The notes: generated by a model not told the origin, from the letters alone. DNA of 34,067 nt from Alphaproteobacteria bacterium (GCA_016870115.1 VGCH01000030.1:1-34067), one strand, 5' to 3'; counted from the first letter of the stretch, positions 17,788-29,261 are shown. Program-made: numbers and translations.

Positions 17788-18930
17788 ATGGACCTGTCCT
17801 ATTCCGACGAACAGAAAGCCCTGCAGGAGGGCGTCGAGCGTTTCGTGCGCGAGAAGTACGTGTTCGATACCCGGCGCAAGATCGCGGCGAGCGAACGCGG
17901 CTGGCTGCCCGACAATTGGGCGCAGTTCGCCGAGCTCGGCTGGCTCGGCATGTCGTTCTCCGAGGACGATGGCGGGCTGGGCGGCGGCGCGCTCGAGACG
18001 TCGATCCTGATGGAGCAGTTTGGCAAGGGGCTGGTGCTGGAGCCGTTCCTGCCGACGGTGGTGCTGGGCGGCGGCTTGCTCGCGGCGGGCGGCAGCGCGG
18101 CCCAGAAGCAGGCGCTGCTGGCGCCGATGATCGAGGGCAAGAAACAGTTCGCGCTGGCCTGGCTCGAGCGGCAGAGCCGCTACAATCTGGCCGACGTGTC
18201 CCTGAAGGCGACCAAGGAAGGCGCCGGCTGGTCGCTTTCCGGCCACAAGGGCGTCGTCTACAACGCCGCCTCGGCCGACACGATCTTCGTGCTGGCTCGC
18301 ACCTCCGGCGGCGCGCGGGACGAGAAGGGTCTCACCCTGTTCGCGGTCGACGGCAAGGCCAAGGGTCTGTCGCGGCGGGACTATCCCACGCAGGATTCAC
18401 TGCGCGCTTCGGAGCTCACGCTCGACAAGGTGTCGGTCGGTGCCGACGCCGTGGTGGGCGCGGTCGATGGCGCCTTCCCGCTGGTCGAGGGCACGGTCGA
18501 TCGCGCGATCGTGGCGCTCTGCGCCGAGGCGGTCGGCTGCATGGACGCGATCAACGCGGCCACGCTCGAGTACATCAAGACCCGCAAGCAGTTCGGCGTG
18601 CCGATCGGCAAGTTCCAGGTGCTGCAGCACCGCATGGTGGATTGCTTCACCAACGCCCAGGAAGCGCGGTCGATGGCGCTGATGGCGGCGCTCAAGATCG
18701 ACGACGCCGATGCCACGGTGCGCGCCAAGGCCGCATCGGGCGCCAAGGTGCAGATCGGCAAGTCGGGCAAGTTCTGCGGTCAGAGCGCGGTGCAGATGCA
18801 TGGCGGCATGGGCGTCACGGACGAGCTGTCGGTCAGCCACTACTTCAAGCGGCTGACGATGATCGACCTGATGTTCGGCAACCAGCAGCACCATCTGACG
18901 CGGTACTCGAACCTCGCGATGGCGGCTTAG
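17788..18930 (+). CDS. Acyl-CoA dehydrogenase, PimD-like (small-type)
   Basis: A 380-aa ACAD of the shorter type seen as the small subunit of pimeloyl-CoA dehydrogenase. MDLSYSDEQKALQEGVERFV opens it. ELGWLGMSFSEDDGGLGGG and LEPFLPTVVLGGGLLAAGGS are hallmark segments of that group. RKQFGVPIGKFQVLQHRMVD and QMHGGMGVTDELSVSHYFKR form the C-terminal half. It probably assembles with one or both of the large-type proteins just upstream (28-base gap); the ribosome site GGAGGAGAGA is strong. Confidence 0.92.
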   Translation: MDLSYSDEQKALQEGVERFVREKYVFDTRRKIAASERGWLPDNWAQFAELGWLGMSFSEDDGGLGGGALETSILMEQFGKGLVLEPFLPTVVLGGGLLAAGGSAAQKQALLAPMIEGKKQFALAWLERQSRYNLADVSLKATKEGAGWSLSGHKGVVYNAASADTIFVLARTSGGARDEKGLTLFAVDGKAKGLSRRDYPTQDSLRASELTLDKVSVGADAVVGAVDGAFPLVEGTVDRAIVALCAEAVGCMDAINAATLEYIKTRKQFGVPIGKFQVLQHRMVDCFTNAQEARSMALMAALKIDDADATVRAKAASGAKVQIGKSGKFCGQSAVQMHGGMGVTDELSVSHYFKRLTMIDLMFGNQQHHLTRYSNLAMAA

Positions 18931-18961
18931 GCGCGGACACGGCGCCGGACCCGGGACGGCG

Positions 18962-19921
18962 ATGTCGGCGATCGTCGACATCATCGTGCCGGTGTTCGGC
19001 ATCGTGGCGCTCGGCTGGGTGATCGGCCGGTCGCGGCTGCTGAGCGCCGAGGGCCTGCGCGGCTTCACCAACATCACCTTCTACGCGCTGTTTCCGGCGC
19101 TCCTGTTCCGCTCGATGGCCCGGGTCCAGTTCGAAACGCTGGACGCCGATATCCTGTTTGCTTTCTTCGGCGCGGCCCTGTCGCTCTATGCGCTCTTGCT
19201 GCTGGCCGGCCGGGCGCTTGCGCTGGGGCTCGCCGACCGCGCGGTGTTCGCGCTGTCGGGCACGTTCTCCAACGGCGTCGGTATCGGCATTCCCTTCATC
19301 ACGCTCGCCTTCGGACCGGCCGGGCTCGTGCCGCTCCTGATGATCGTGAGCGTCCACTCGCTGATCCTTTTGTCGCTGTCGTCCTTCCTGCTTGAGGTTG
19401 GGACGCAAGGCGGTCGCGCCGGCCTCGCGCGCCGCCTGGGCGGGGCAGCACTCACCATGCTGCGCCATCCGGTGGTGCCGCCGATCTTCGCGGGCCTCCT
19501 CTGGTCGTGGGCGAGCCGCCAGGCCGGCGGATTGGCGCTGCCGGGCATCGTCGATCGAGTGCTGGAGGCGCTCGCCACCGCCGCGCCACCCTGTGGCCTG
19601 CTGATGGCCGGTGCCTCCCTGGCGCATGTCGGTCTGCGCGGCCACTGGCAGGCCGCCGCGCTCGCGTCGGCGGCCAAGCTGCTGGTCTTGCCGGCGCTGG
19701 TCTATGCGCTGGGGCGCTATGTCTTCGCGCTCGACCCGCTGTGGCTCGCGGTGGCGACGCTGAACGCCTGCCTTCCGGCGGGCGCCAATGTGTACATGGT
19801 GGCGCAGCTCTATGGCGTCGGCGTCGGTCGCGCGACCAACGCCGTGGTGATCTCGACCGCCGCCAGCATCGTCACCCTGTCGCTCGCCCTTCTGATCGTG
19901 CCGGGTGTGCCCGGTCGCTAG
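18962..19921 (+). CDS. AEC-family (auxin efflux carrier-like) transporter
   Basis: A 319-aa inner-membrane carrier with ten expected helices in two five-helix repeats. The family features are the N-terminal IIVPVFGIVALGWVIGRSRLL, FTNITFYALFPALLF in helix 2, and the broken-helix segment GTFSNGVGIGIPFI. The C-terminal LNACLPAGANVYMVAQLYG is the matching crossover. Bacterial members move dicarboxylates or other organic acids (malonate and malate in studied cases). The gene follows the ACAD trio after 31 bases and may supply or remove their acid. It ends 2 bases before the convergent zinc-ribbon gene. Confidence 0.88.
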   Translation: MSAIVDIIVPVFGIVALGWVIGRSRLLSAEGLRGFTNITFYALFPALLFRSMARVQFETLDADILFAFFGAALSLYALLLLAGRALALGLADRAVFALSGTFSNGVGIGIPFITLAFGPAGLVPLLMIVSVHSLILLSLSSFLLEVGTQGGRAGLARRLGGAALTMLRHPVVPPIFAGLLWSWASRQAGGLALPGIVDRVLEALATAAPPCGLLMAGASLAHVGLRGHWQAAALASAAKLLVLPALVYALGRYVFALDPLWLAVATLNACLPAGANVYMVAQLYGVGVGRATNAVVISTAASIVTLSLALLIVPGVPGR

Positions 19922-19923
19922 GT

Positions 19924-20223
19924 TCAGAAGTCGAAGATCTCGCCGAGGATCGATTTCTTCTTCTTGTGGGGATACGGCGTGCCGTAGCGCGGGGCGTGAT
20001 GGTACTCGTCCTCGTGCCGGCGCGGCGCCTGCCGGCGCCGATCATCGTCATCGTCATCGTCATCGTCGTCGCGGTCGCGCCGCGCCGATCCCGACTTCTC
20101 GATCAGCTTGTCGAGTTCGCCCCGGTCCAGCCAGACACCGCGGCACTTGGGGCAATAGTCGATCTCGACGCCCTGGCGCTCGCTCATGGTGAGGTTCTCG
20201 GTGGTACACACAGGGCATTGCAT
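19924..20223 (-). CDS. Zinc-ribbon (zf-TFIIB) protein with a poly-aspartate tract
   Basis: A 99-aa protein of unknown role. A zinc ribbon of the zf-TFIIB type is formed by C3-x2-C6 and C24-x2-C27 (YCPKCRGVWLDRGELDKLIE is the conserved signature). It is followed by a run of ten aspartates, a basic/histidine-rich linker (RRRQAPRRHEDEYHHAPR) and a KKKKSILGEIFDF tail. The acidic tract is encoded by a GAT/GAC microsatellite (plus strand 20041-20070). The start is supported by AAGGAG 6 bases upstream. Family members are widespread in Alphaproteobacteria and function is unassigned. Confidence 0.88.
   Translation of the reverse strand: MQCPVCTTENLTMSERQGVEIDYCPKCRGVWLDRGELDKLIEKSGSARRDRDDDDDDDDDDRRRQAPRRHEDEYHHAPRYGTPYPHKKKKSILGEIFDF
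20041..20070. repeat. Trinucleotide microsatellite encoding poly-Asp
   Basis: A tandem ATC/GTC run (GAC/GAT on the coding strand) encodes ten consecutive aspartates in the zinc-ribbon protein. Changes in unit number would keep the frame. Confidence 0.8.
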
Positions 20224-20323
20224 CGCGCTTCTCCTTCGCCCCGCAGATGGGGGCGATGCTCTTCCGCATCAAGGGTCGACATCCCGGAGTCCGTGGGCGC
20301 AATATCCGTCACGGCAGTGAAGA

Positions 20324-21181
20324 ATGCGGATGAGCTACGAGACGATCAAAGTGCGCAAGCTCACGGGTGGCTGTGGCGCGGAGGTGCTGGGCGTCGATCT
20401 GCGGCAGCTCGGCAATCGGCAGTGGGAGGAGGTGCAGCGCGCCTTCGCCGAATTCGGCGTGATCTTCTTCCGCGACCAAACGCTTGAACCGGCGGAACAT
20501 CTCGCCTTCGCGCGTCGCTGGGGGCCGATCGACATCAACCGCTTCTTTCCGACGGTTCCCGGACATCCCGAGATCGCCGAGGTGCGCAAGGAGCCGGCCC
20601 AACGCCAGAATATCGGCGGCGGCTGGCACACCGATCACTCCTACGACACCGCACCCGCCATGGGCTCGATCCTGCTGGCACGCGAGCTGCCGGAGGAGGG
20701 CGGTGACACACTGTTCGCGAGCATGTACGGCGCCTTCGACGCGCTCTCCGACGGGCTGAAGGCTACGTTGCGCGGTCTGAAAGCGGTTCATTCGTCGAAG
20801 CACATTTTCGGCGCCGAGGCGCGCGTCTACGAAGATCCCGTCCTCAAGGCGCGCTTTCGCAATCCGGAGCAAGTGGGCGACGTCGTGCATCCCGTAGTGA
20901 TCCGCCATCCGCTCAGCGGCCGCGAGGCCCTCTATGTGAACGCGGCCTTCACGGTGCGCTTCGACGGTTGGAGCGTGGAGGACAGCCGGCCGCTGCTCGA
21001 TTTTCTCTATCGTCACGCCGCGAAGCCGGAATTCACCTGCCGCTTCCGCTGGCGGCCGGGATCGATCGCCTTCTGGGACAACCGCGCGACCTGGCACTAC
21101 GCGGCCAACGACTATCACGGCGAGCGGCGCCTCATGCACCGCATCACGGTCGGCGGCTGTACGCTCGCCGCTGCCGCCTGA
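20324..21181 (+). CDS. TauD/TfdA-family 2-oxoglutarate/Fe(II) dioxygenase
   Basis: A 285-aa non-heme iron dioxygenase coupling 2-oxoglutarate decarboxylation to substrate hydroxylation. The iron ligands are H102-x-D104 in GGGWHTDHSYD and H272 in RRLMHRITVGG, with the adjacent arginine for the 2-oxoglutarate carboxylate. GVIFFRDQTLEPAEHLAFARRWGP is the characteristic N-terminal motif, and REALYVNAAFTVRFDGW is conserved in taurine/2,4-D-type and alkyl-sulfate members. The substrate is unknown. A second ATG (20330) is possible. It ends 12 bases from the convergent metH2 gene with no visible terminator between. Confidence 0.9.
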   Translation: MRMSYETIKVRKLTGGCGAEVLGVDLRQLGNRQWEEVQRAFAEFGVIFFRDQTLEPAEHLAFARRWGPIDINRFFPTVPGHPEIAEVRKEPAQRQNIGGGWHTDHSYDTAPAMGSILLARELPEEGGDTLFASMYGAFDALSDGLKATLRGLKAVHSSKHIFGAEARVYEDPVLKARFRNPEQVGDVVHPVVIRHPLSGREALYVNAAFTVRFDGWSVEDSRPLLDFLYRHAAKPEFTCRFRWRPGSIAFWDNRATWHYAANDYHGERRLMHRITVGGCTLAAAA

Positions 21182-21193
21182 GCGCGTGCCCGT

Positions 21194-23817
<2,624 letters not shown>

Positions 23818-23818
<1 letters not shown>

Positions 23819-24882
23819 CACAGGAAACTCGCCGCCTCCATGCCCGACAGCCGCAGCGCCGGGGGTAGCGTCCGCCAGCGGCGCGGTTTGATGCCCGCGA
23901 CGGCGCCGGCGATCGCCTTGATGTGGGCTGGCGTCGTGCCGCAGCAGCCGCCCACGACGTTCAGCCAGCCACTCTCGGCCCAGCCGCGCACCAGCTTCGC
24001 CGTCATCTCTGGAGGCTCGTCGTACTGGCCAAGTTCGTTCGGCAGGCCGGCGTTGGGGTAGACGCACAGCATGCTGTCGACCTTCGGATTGAGTGCGTTC
24101 ACATAGGGATGCAGCTCGGTGGCGCCGAAGCTGCAGTTGAGCCCCATCGTGATCGGCTTGGCGTGCCGAACCGAATGCCAGAAGGCCTCGACCGTCTGGC
24201 CCGCGAGGTTGCGGCCGGCGAGATCGGTCAACGTCATCGACACCATGACCGGCAGCACCTCGCCGCGCGCTTCGCCCGCCTCATCGAGGGCGACCAGCGC
24301 GGCCTTGGCGTTCAGTGTGTCGAAAACGGTCTCGATCAGGATGAAGTCGACGCCGCCATCCAACAGCCCGTCGATCTGTTCGCGGTAGATCCCCTTCACC
24401 TCGTCGAAGCTGACAGCGCGGAAGCCCGGATCGTTGACGTCGGGTGACACCGACAGGGTCTTGTTGGTGGGGCCGAGCGCACCGACGACGAAGCGCGGCT
24501 TTTCGGGGCGCGCCTCGGTCGCCCGGTCGGCGCAGGCGCGGATGACACGGGCCGCCGCGAGGTTGACCTCGCGCGCCATGCCGGCGATGCCGTAGTCGGC
24601 GAGGCTGATGGCATTTGCGTTGAAGGTGTTGGTGGCGAGCAGATCGGCGCCGGCGTCGATGTAGGCGTTGCAGATCTCGCCGACGATCTCCGGCCGCGTG
24701 AGGTTCAGGAGATCGTTGTTGCCCTTCTGGTCGTGGTTGAAGCTGCGGCCGGCGCGAAAGCCTTCCTCGTCCAGCCGGTAGCTCTGGATCATCGAGCCAT
24801 AGGGCCCATCCTTCACGAGAATGCGCTCCTCACCGATGCGGCGCAGCAGGTCGGCCTTCGCGGCCCGGTCGATGGCTGTCAT
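23818..24882 (-). CDS. metH1: Homocysteine S-methyltransferase module of methionine synthase (MetH1)
   Basis: A 354-aa protein equal to the N-terminal homocysteine-binding barrel of Met[19 protein letters not shown] replaces the usual DGAMGTMIQ opening. Zinc-ligand cysteines lie in GLNCSFGAT and in the terminal [11 protein letters not shown]. It binds zinc-activated homocysteine and takes the methyl group from methylcobalamin on MetH2. The gene starts with ATGA overlapping the metF stop and ends sharing a base with the metH2 start, so stoichiometric coupled translation is likely. Confidence 0.94.
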
Positions 24883-25781
24883 GGCGCGCGCACTCCCAAG
24901 AGGTGGCAGGTGGCGAAGGTGAGGTCGGCGCGATTCAGCGTATAGAAGTGGAACTGGTCCACGCCTTCGCCGCTCAGCCGCCGGCAGAGATCGCCGGCTA
25001 CGGTCGCGGCGATCATGCGCCGGGTGTCCAGATCGCTGTCGAGGCCTCGGAACAGCTCGGCGAGCCAGGCCGGGACCTTCGCGCCGCAGAGACCCGCGAT
25101 TCGCGACACCGCCTGGAAGTTGGAGACCGGCATGATGCCAGGCACGATCGGCACGCCGATGCCGGCTGCCACCGCGCGGTCGCGGAAGCGCAGATAGTCG
25201 TCGGCCTCAAAGAAGAATTGTGTGATCGCGCGGTCGGCGCCGGCGTCGACCTTGCGCTTCAAGTTCTCGAGGTCCGCGGCCGCGTCGGGCGAGTCGGGGT
25301 GCTTCTCCGGGTAGGCCGCGACGCTGATCTCGAAGTCTCCGATGCGCTTCAGCCCGGCTACGAGCGCGGCGGCGTTGGCGTAGCCCCCGGGGTGCGCGCT
25401 GTAGCGGCCGCCCATGCCGGACGGCGGATCGCCGCGCAGCGCCACGATGTGGCGGATGCCCGCGTCCCAATAGGCGCGGGCAATGGTGTCGACTTCGGCC
25501 TGGGTGGCGGCGACGCAGGTGAGGTGCGCGGCTGCGTCGATCCCCGTCTCACGCTTCAGCCGTACGACCGTGTCGTGGGTGCGCTGACGCGTGGAGCCGC
25601 CGGCGCCGTAGGTCACGGAGAAGAACGTGGGCGCCAGCGGCGCGAGGCGCTGCACCGCCTCCCACAGGGTCTTCTCCATCGCCTCGGTCTTGGGCGGGAA
25701 GAACTCGAAGGACGCGCGCAAGGGCTGGCGCGCGCGCGCAGGGAACTCGGCCGGCGCCGCGGCTGCGGTGTCGGGGCTCAT
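24879..25781 (-). CDS. metF: Methylenetetrahydrofolate reductase (MetF)
   Basis: A 300-aa FAD enzyme that reduces 5,10-methylene-THF to 5-methyl-THF, the methyl donor of MetH. SFEFFPPKTEAMEKTLW is the N-terminal family motif with the catalytic glutamate. FSVTYGAGGSTRQRT, VALRGDPP and AYPEKHPDSPD (FAD contacts) follow, and FFFEADDYLRF and PIVPGIMPVSNF complete the barrel. The length is normal. The start is ATGA overlapping the stop of the ArsR-methyltransferase gene; its own stop overlaps metH1. Placement directly in the methionine operon fits the function. Confidence 0.96.
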   Translation of the reverse strand: MSPDTAAAAPAEFPARARQPLRASFEFFPPKTEAMEKTLWEAVQRLAPLAPTFFSVTYGAGGSTRQRTHDTVVRLKRETGIDAAAHLTCVAATQAEVDTIARAYWDAGIRHIVALRGDPPSGMGGRYSAHPGGYANAAALVAGLKRIGDFEISVAAYPEKHPDSPDAAADLENLKRKVDAGADRAITQFFFEADDYLRFRDRAVAAGIGVPIVPGIMPVSNFQAVSRIAGLCGAKVPAWLAELFRGLDSDLDTRRMIAATVAGDLCRRLSGEGVDQFHFYTLNRADLTFATCHLLGVRAP

Positions 25782-26749
25782 CGGGCTACTCCTTGAACGG
25801 GACGGACGACCGGTTGCGCGGCCGGGCGGGGGCGCTCAGCGCGCCACAGGCCCGTCATGAGACGACGACCGGGGAAGTGGCTCGCCTCCAGCGGCTGCAG
25901 GCCCGCGCTGGCGAGCCAGCCCTGGACCTGGTTGTCGGCGAAGCCGAGATGCACATGGGCGTGGTCGCGCTTCAGCTCGACCAGATCGTGTGGCGCGAAG
26001 TCGACCACCAGCGCGGTGCCGCCGGGTCGCAGCACGCGGGCGGCCTCGGCCAGGGCGGCGGCTGGATCGTCGGCGTAGTGCAGCACATGGTGCACCGTCA
26101 CCGCGTCAAAGCTCGCCGCCTCGAAGGGCAGCGCGTACATGTCCGCCAACCGGACCTCGGCGTTGTCGAGGTCGGCGCGCTGGAGATTGGCGCGGGCAAG
26201 CGCTAGCATCTCGCGGGACTGGTCGATGCCGATCACACTCTCCGCCCGCGGTGCCAGTACTTCCAGCAACCGACCGGTGCCGGTCCCGATATCCAGCAGT
26301 CGCCCGGTGCGAAGCGGCAGGCTCTCGACCAGCGCCTGCTCGATCTCGCCATCGGCGACATGCAGCGCCCGCAGTTCGTCCCAGCGTTGGGCGTTGTCGC
26401 GGAAATAGCGCGCGGCCGCGGTCTGACGGCGCTGTTGCAGCGCTTCCAGCCGGGTCCGGTCGCCCGCCAGTCGCGGTGTCGCGGTGTCGAGCCGGCGCAG
26501 GAACTCGCGCACCAGGCTCGCGGCGTCCCCCTCGCGCGCGAGGCGGAAGCGGGTGAACTGCGCCTCGCGGAAACGCTCAAGCAGCCCCGCTTCAACCAGC
26601 AGCTTCAGATGACGGGACACGCGCGGCTGGCTTTGCCCCAGCACATCAACATAGTCGCTGACGGTCAGGTCTTCCCGGGCGGCCAGCGCCAACATGCGCA
26701 GCCTCGTATCCTCGGCGGCGGCTCTCAGCTGGGTCAGTAGCGTATCCAT
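25778..26749 (-). CDS. ArsR-family regulator fused to a SAM methyltransferase (SahR-like)
   Basis: A 323-aa two-domain protein. Residues 1-80 form an ArsR winged helix (DYVDVLGQSQPRVSRHLKLLVEAGLLERF). From about residue 110 there is a class I SAM-dependent methyltransferase with LLDIGTGTGRLLEV (motif I), VIGIDQSREML, and SFDAVTVHHVLHY. This architecture at the head of metF-metH is that of the alphaproteobacterial SahR group, which senses S-adenosylhomocysteine and represses methionine-cycle genes; the identification here is by architecture and position. The true start is ATG at 26749; a TTG one codon upstream is less likely. No ribosome site is visible, so the mRNA may be nearly leaderless. 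An AT-rich inverted repeat abuts the start. Confidence 0.88.
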   Translation of the reverse strand: MDTLLTQLRAAAEDTRLRMLALAAREDLTVSDYVDVLGQSQPRVSRHLKLLVEAGLLERFREAQFTRFRLAREGDAASLVREFLRRLDTATPRLAGDRTRLEALQQRRQTAAARYFRDNAQRWDELRALHVADGEIEQALVESLPLRTGRLLDIGTGTGRLLEVLAPRAESVIGIDQSREMLALARANLQRADLDNAEVRLADMYALPFEAASFDAVTVHHVLHYADDPAAALAEAARVLRPGGTALVVDFAPHDLVELKRDHAHVHLGFADNQVQGWLASAGLQPLEASHFPGRRLMTGLWRAERPRPAAQPVVRPVQGVAR

Positions 26750-26750
26750 C

Positions 26751-26776
26751 AAAGATCAATATAAGAATATCTTTAT
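26751..26776 (-). promoter_or_regulatory. Candidate SahR operator/promoter of the methionine operon
   Basis: This is an AT-rich island in a GC-rich window, directly before the regulator's ATG. AAAGAT (26751-26756) and ATCTTT (26769-26774) form an inverted repeat. ATAAGAATATCTTTAT (26761-26776) is a 12/16 palindrome close to the AAAGATATCTTT-type core I associate with SahR sites. Its position would allow autoregulation and control of metF-metH1-metH2. Confidence 0.6.
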
Positions 26777-26820
26777 GTATGCAAGTGTCAGATTGTATCT
26801 GCCACGGTCAACCGACTGGC

Positions 26821-26840
26821 TATTCACTTCAATGTGAATA
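26821..26840. promoter_or_regulatory. Perfect inverted repeat TATTCAC-N6-GTGAATA
   Basis: A 7-bp perfect inverted repeat with a 6-base spacer lies between the methionine regulator and mlaA, 114 bases before the preferred mlaA start. Its symmetry and spacing suit a dimeric transcription factor. The regulator is unknown. Confidence 0.45.
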
Positions 26841-26953
26841 AGCACTGTGCAACACTGTCTTTGTTCGGCGCGGGATTGCCGACCCTTTCTGTTGCGCCGG
26901 GCGGTTCCCGGCGGGGGTCGGTTGTTCGGGTAGCCCAGCTAGGTTGGACGGCG

Positions 26954-27751
26954 ATGATGTTTAGCATGATGGGTTCCTGGCTGGGCCGGGCCCGGCAGTC
27001 GGTGCTGGTGGTTGCGGCGGCTGGGGCGCTGGTCAGTGGTTGCGCTTCGCGTGACCAGGACGTGTGGGATCCGATCGAACTGCCCAACCGGTTCATTTTC
27101 TCGATCAACCAGGCGGTCGATGTCATCGCGCTGCGGCCGCTTGCCGTCGCCTACCGCGACCTGGTGCCGGAACCGGCGCAGAGGGGCATCAACAACGCTC
27201 TGCACAATCTCGGTGAGCCGGTGACGGCGATCAACGAGGTCCTGCAGGGAGATCCCGGCCGCGCGCTCACGACGCTCGCGCGCTTCATCGTGAATTCCAC
27301 GATCGGCATTGGCGGTCTGTTCGACGTCGCCTCTGCGATGGGTCTGTCCAAGACCAAGGAAGACATGGGCAAGACGATCGGCATGTGGGCCGCGGCGCCG
27401 CCAGAAGATGGCGGCCCGTACTTGGTCTTGCCGGGTATGGGGCCGTCCAATGCGCGCGACGCCGCGGGCATGGTGTTCGACAACGCCGTCGATCCCTTCA
27501 ACATCCTCGCCTATGCGCTGAACTGGGACCGATTGCTGGTGCTCGGACCGCGCAACGCGGCCCGCGCGGTCGACGCGCGCTCCCGCACGCTGGTGGCGCT
27601 CGACGACATCGAGAAGAACAGCGTCGATTTCTACGCCGCCGTGCGCAGCGCCTATACGCAGCAGCGCGGCGAGTTGATCCGCCGCAAGCGTGAGAAGACC
27701 GATACCCGCGGCGAGCTGGAACGTCGCGAGGACCTTGCGCTGGTCCGCTAG
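26954..27751 (+). CDS. mlaA: MlaA/VacJ-family outer-membrane lipoprotein
   Basis: A 265-aa lipoprotein of the maintenance-of-lipid-asymmetry system, which removes phospholipids from the outer leaflet of the outer membrane and passes them to MlaC. A lipoprotein signal ends at a VSGC lipobox (C30). WDPIELPNRFIFSINQAVDVIALRPLAVAYRDLVP is the family's N-terminal core, and the donut-forming segment with LGEPVTAINEVLQGD and GPYLVLPGMGPSNARDAAG follows. Start choice among ATG 26954, 26957 and 26966 is uncertain because the ribosome site is weak. The next gene is a MlaC-like periplasmic protein. Confidence 0.9.
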   Translation: MMFSMMGSWLGRARQSVLVVAAAGALVSGCASRDQDVWDPIELPNRFIFSINQAVDVIALRPLAVAYRDLVPEPAQRGINNALHNLGEPVTAINEVLQGDPGRALTTLARFIVNSTIGIGGLFDVASAMGLSKTKEDMGKTIGMWAAAPPEDGGPYLVLPGMGPSNARDAAGMVFDNAVDPFNILAYALNWDRLLVLGPRNAARAVDARSRTLVALDDIEKNSVDFYAAVRSAYTQQRGELIRRKREKTDTRGELERREDLALVR

Positions 27752-27778
27752 CGCTTCGGTGCCGGACGCGGGCAGCAG

Positions 27779-28369
27779 ATGATGCGAATGGTCGTGTCGC
27801 GCCGCATTCTGTGCGGGACGGCGCTTGCCTTCCTGGTCTTGCCCGCGCAGGCCAGCGACGCCGCGAAATTCGTGGAAGTCCTTGCCGACAAGGTGGTCGA
27901 GCTCGTGAAGAGCCGGACCGGAGCGGAGCGTCAGGCGGGATTCCAGGAAATCATGCAGGCGAGCTTCGACCTCCCCTACATGGGCCGCTCGGCGCTCGGC
28001 ACCCACTGGGGCCGCGCGAGCGAGGAGCAGAGGTCGCGCTTCCTCAAGGCCGCCGAGAGCGCCGAATCGAAGGCCTATAGCGAGCGGTTCGGCAGCTACG
28101 CCGGTCAGACCATGGCCATCGGCAAGGTGAGCCCGCGTGGCGGCGGCGTCATCATGGTCGAGAGTTCGATCAACCAGAGCTCGGGCCCGCCGATCCGCGT
28201 CGAGTGGGAACTGCAGGACCGTGGCGCCGGACTGCGCGTCACCGACGTGCGCGTCGAGGGTGTCAGCATGGTCATGACGCGTCGCTCCGACTTCAACGCC
28301 TACATCCAGCGCAACGGCGGTGACGTCGAGGTGCTGATCAAGGAACTGGAGTCGCGTGCCGCGCGCTGA
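27779..28369 (+). CDS. MlaC/Ttg2-like periplasmic phospholipid-binding protein
   Basis: A 196-aa exported protein with a signal peptide (basic start, hydrophobic ILCGTALAFLVLPAQA, cleavage about residue 25). The mature part shows the MlaC fold: FVEVLADKVVELVKS, FDLPYMGRSALGTHW and RSRFLKAAESAESKAYSERFGSYAG. The order and length match MlaC/HpnM proteins that shuttle lipids between MlaA and an inner-membrane MlaFEDB complex. No mlaFEDB genes are in this window. It lies 27 bases after mlaA and is probably cotranscribed. Confidence 0.87.
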   Translation: MMRMVVSRRILCGTALAFLVLPAQASDAAKFVEVLADKVVELVKSRTGAERQAGFQEIMQASFDLPYMGRSALGTHWGRASEEQRSRFLKAAESAESKAYSERFGSYAGQTMAIGKVSPRGGGVIMVESSINQSSGPPIRVEWELQDRGAGLRVTDVRVEGVSMVMTRRSDFNAYIQRNGGDVEVLIKELESRAAR

Positions 28370-28445
28370 CCTCCCGGTTTGAAAGCCGAGGCCCGCGAGC
28401 CTATATTTCCCTTCGGGAGGCGCTTGCCGCCGTGAGGAGGGCGCC

Positions 28446-29261
28446 ATGGACAATGCCGTACTGAGGACCGGGGCTGATACCCGGCCCGCGACCGTCGATC
28501 CGGTCTGGAGCCGCATTCGCGACGCCGCGCATGAGCGCGCGCGGGGTGAGCCGGTTCTGGCTGGCCTCTTGCACGCGACCATTCTCAGCCAGCCGCGCTT
28601 CGAAGCGGCGCTGAGCTATCACCTCGCGCGTCTGGCCGGCACCACCGAAGTGCCCGCCGCCCTCATCCGGCAAATCTTCGAGGAGGCCTTTGCGGCCGAT
28701 CCAGCGATCGGGCTCGCGGCCCGCGCGGACATCGTGGCGGTGACCGAGCGCGACCCGGCCTGCACCTCACCGCTCGACCCGCTGCTCTGGTTCAAGGGAT
28801 TCCATGCGCTGCAGACGCACCGCGTGGCGCACTGGCTGTGGACCGAGGGACGCGGCACGCTCGCCCACTTCCTGCAAAGTCGTGCGAGCGCGCTGTTCGG
28901 CCTCGACATCCATCCCGGGGCGCGCATTGGCAAGGGCATCTTCATCGACCACGGCACAGGCGTGGTGATCGGCGAGACCGCGGTCGTGGAGGATGGCGTA
29001 TCGATGCTTCACGGCGTGACGCTGGGCGGCACCGGTAAGGAGCGCGGCGACCGCCACCCCAAGGTCCGACGCGGCGTGCTGCTGGGCGCCGGCGCCAAGG
29101 TGCTGGGCAATATCGAGATCGGCGCCTGCGCGAAGATCGCGGCGGGCAGCGTGGTGCTCGATCCCGTGCCCGCGGGCTGCACTGCCGCCGGCGTGCCCGC
29201 CCGCATCATCGGCTGCGTGGACGTGCCTGAACCCGCGCTCGAGATGGATCAGAGGATCTGA
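28446..29261 (+). CDS. cysE: Serine O-acetyltransferase
   Basis: A 271-aa enzyme that acetylates L-serine for cysteine synthesis. The N-terminal helical domain (DPVWSRIRDAAHERARGEP, LLHATILSQPRFEAALSYHL) is typical of SAT. PACTSPLDPLLWFKGFHALQTHRVAHWLW precedes the left-handed beta-helix HPGARIGKGIFIDHGTGVVIGETAVV, with active-site histidines in IDHGTG and the preceding DIHPG. GGTGKERGDRHPKV is the conserved CoA loop. GAGGAGGG lies 4 bases before the ATG. Linkage to the lipid-transport genes is probably incidental. A strong terminator follows. Confidence 0.95.
   Translation: MDNAVLRTGADTRPATVDPVWSRIRDAAHERARGEPVLAGLLHATILSQPRFEAALSYHLARLAGTTEVPAALIRQIFEEAFAADPAIGLAARADIVAVTERDPACTSPLDPLLWFKGFHALQTHRVAHWLWTEGRGTLAHFLQSRASALFGLDIHPGARIGKGIFIDHGTGVVIGETAVVEDGVSMLHGVTLGGTGKERGDRHPKVRRGVLLGAGAKVLGNIEIGACAKIAAGSVVLDPVPAGCTAAGVPARIIGCVDVPEPALEMDQRI

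Noticed and set aside
28370-28420. CCTCCCG ... CGGGAGG inverted repeat before cysE as a riboswitch or attenuator
   Set aside because: The loop is about 37 bases with no further structure or conserved leader motif, so the pairing may be chance.
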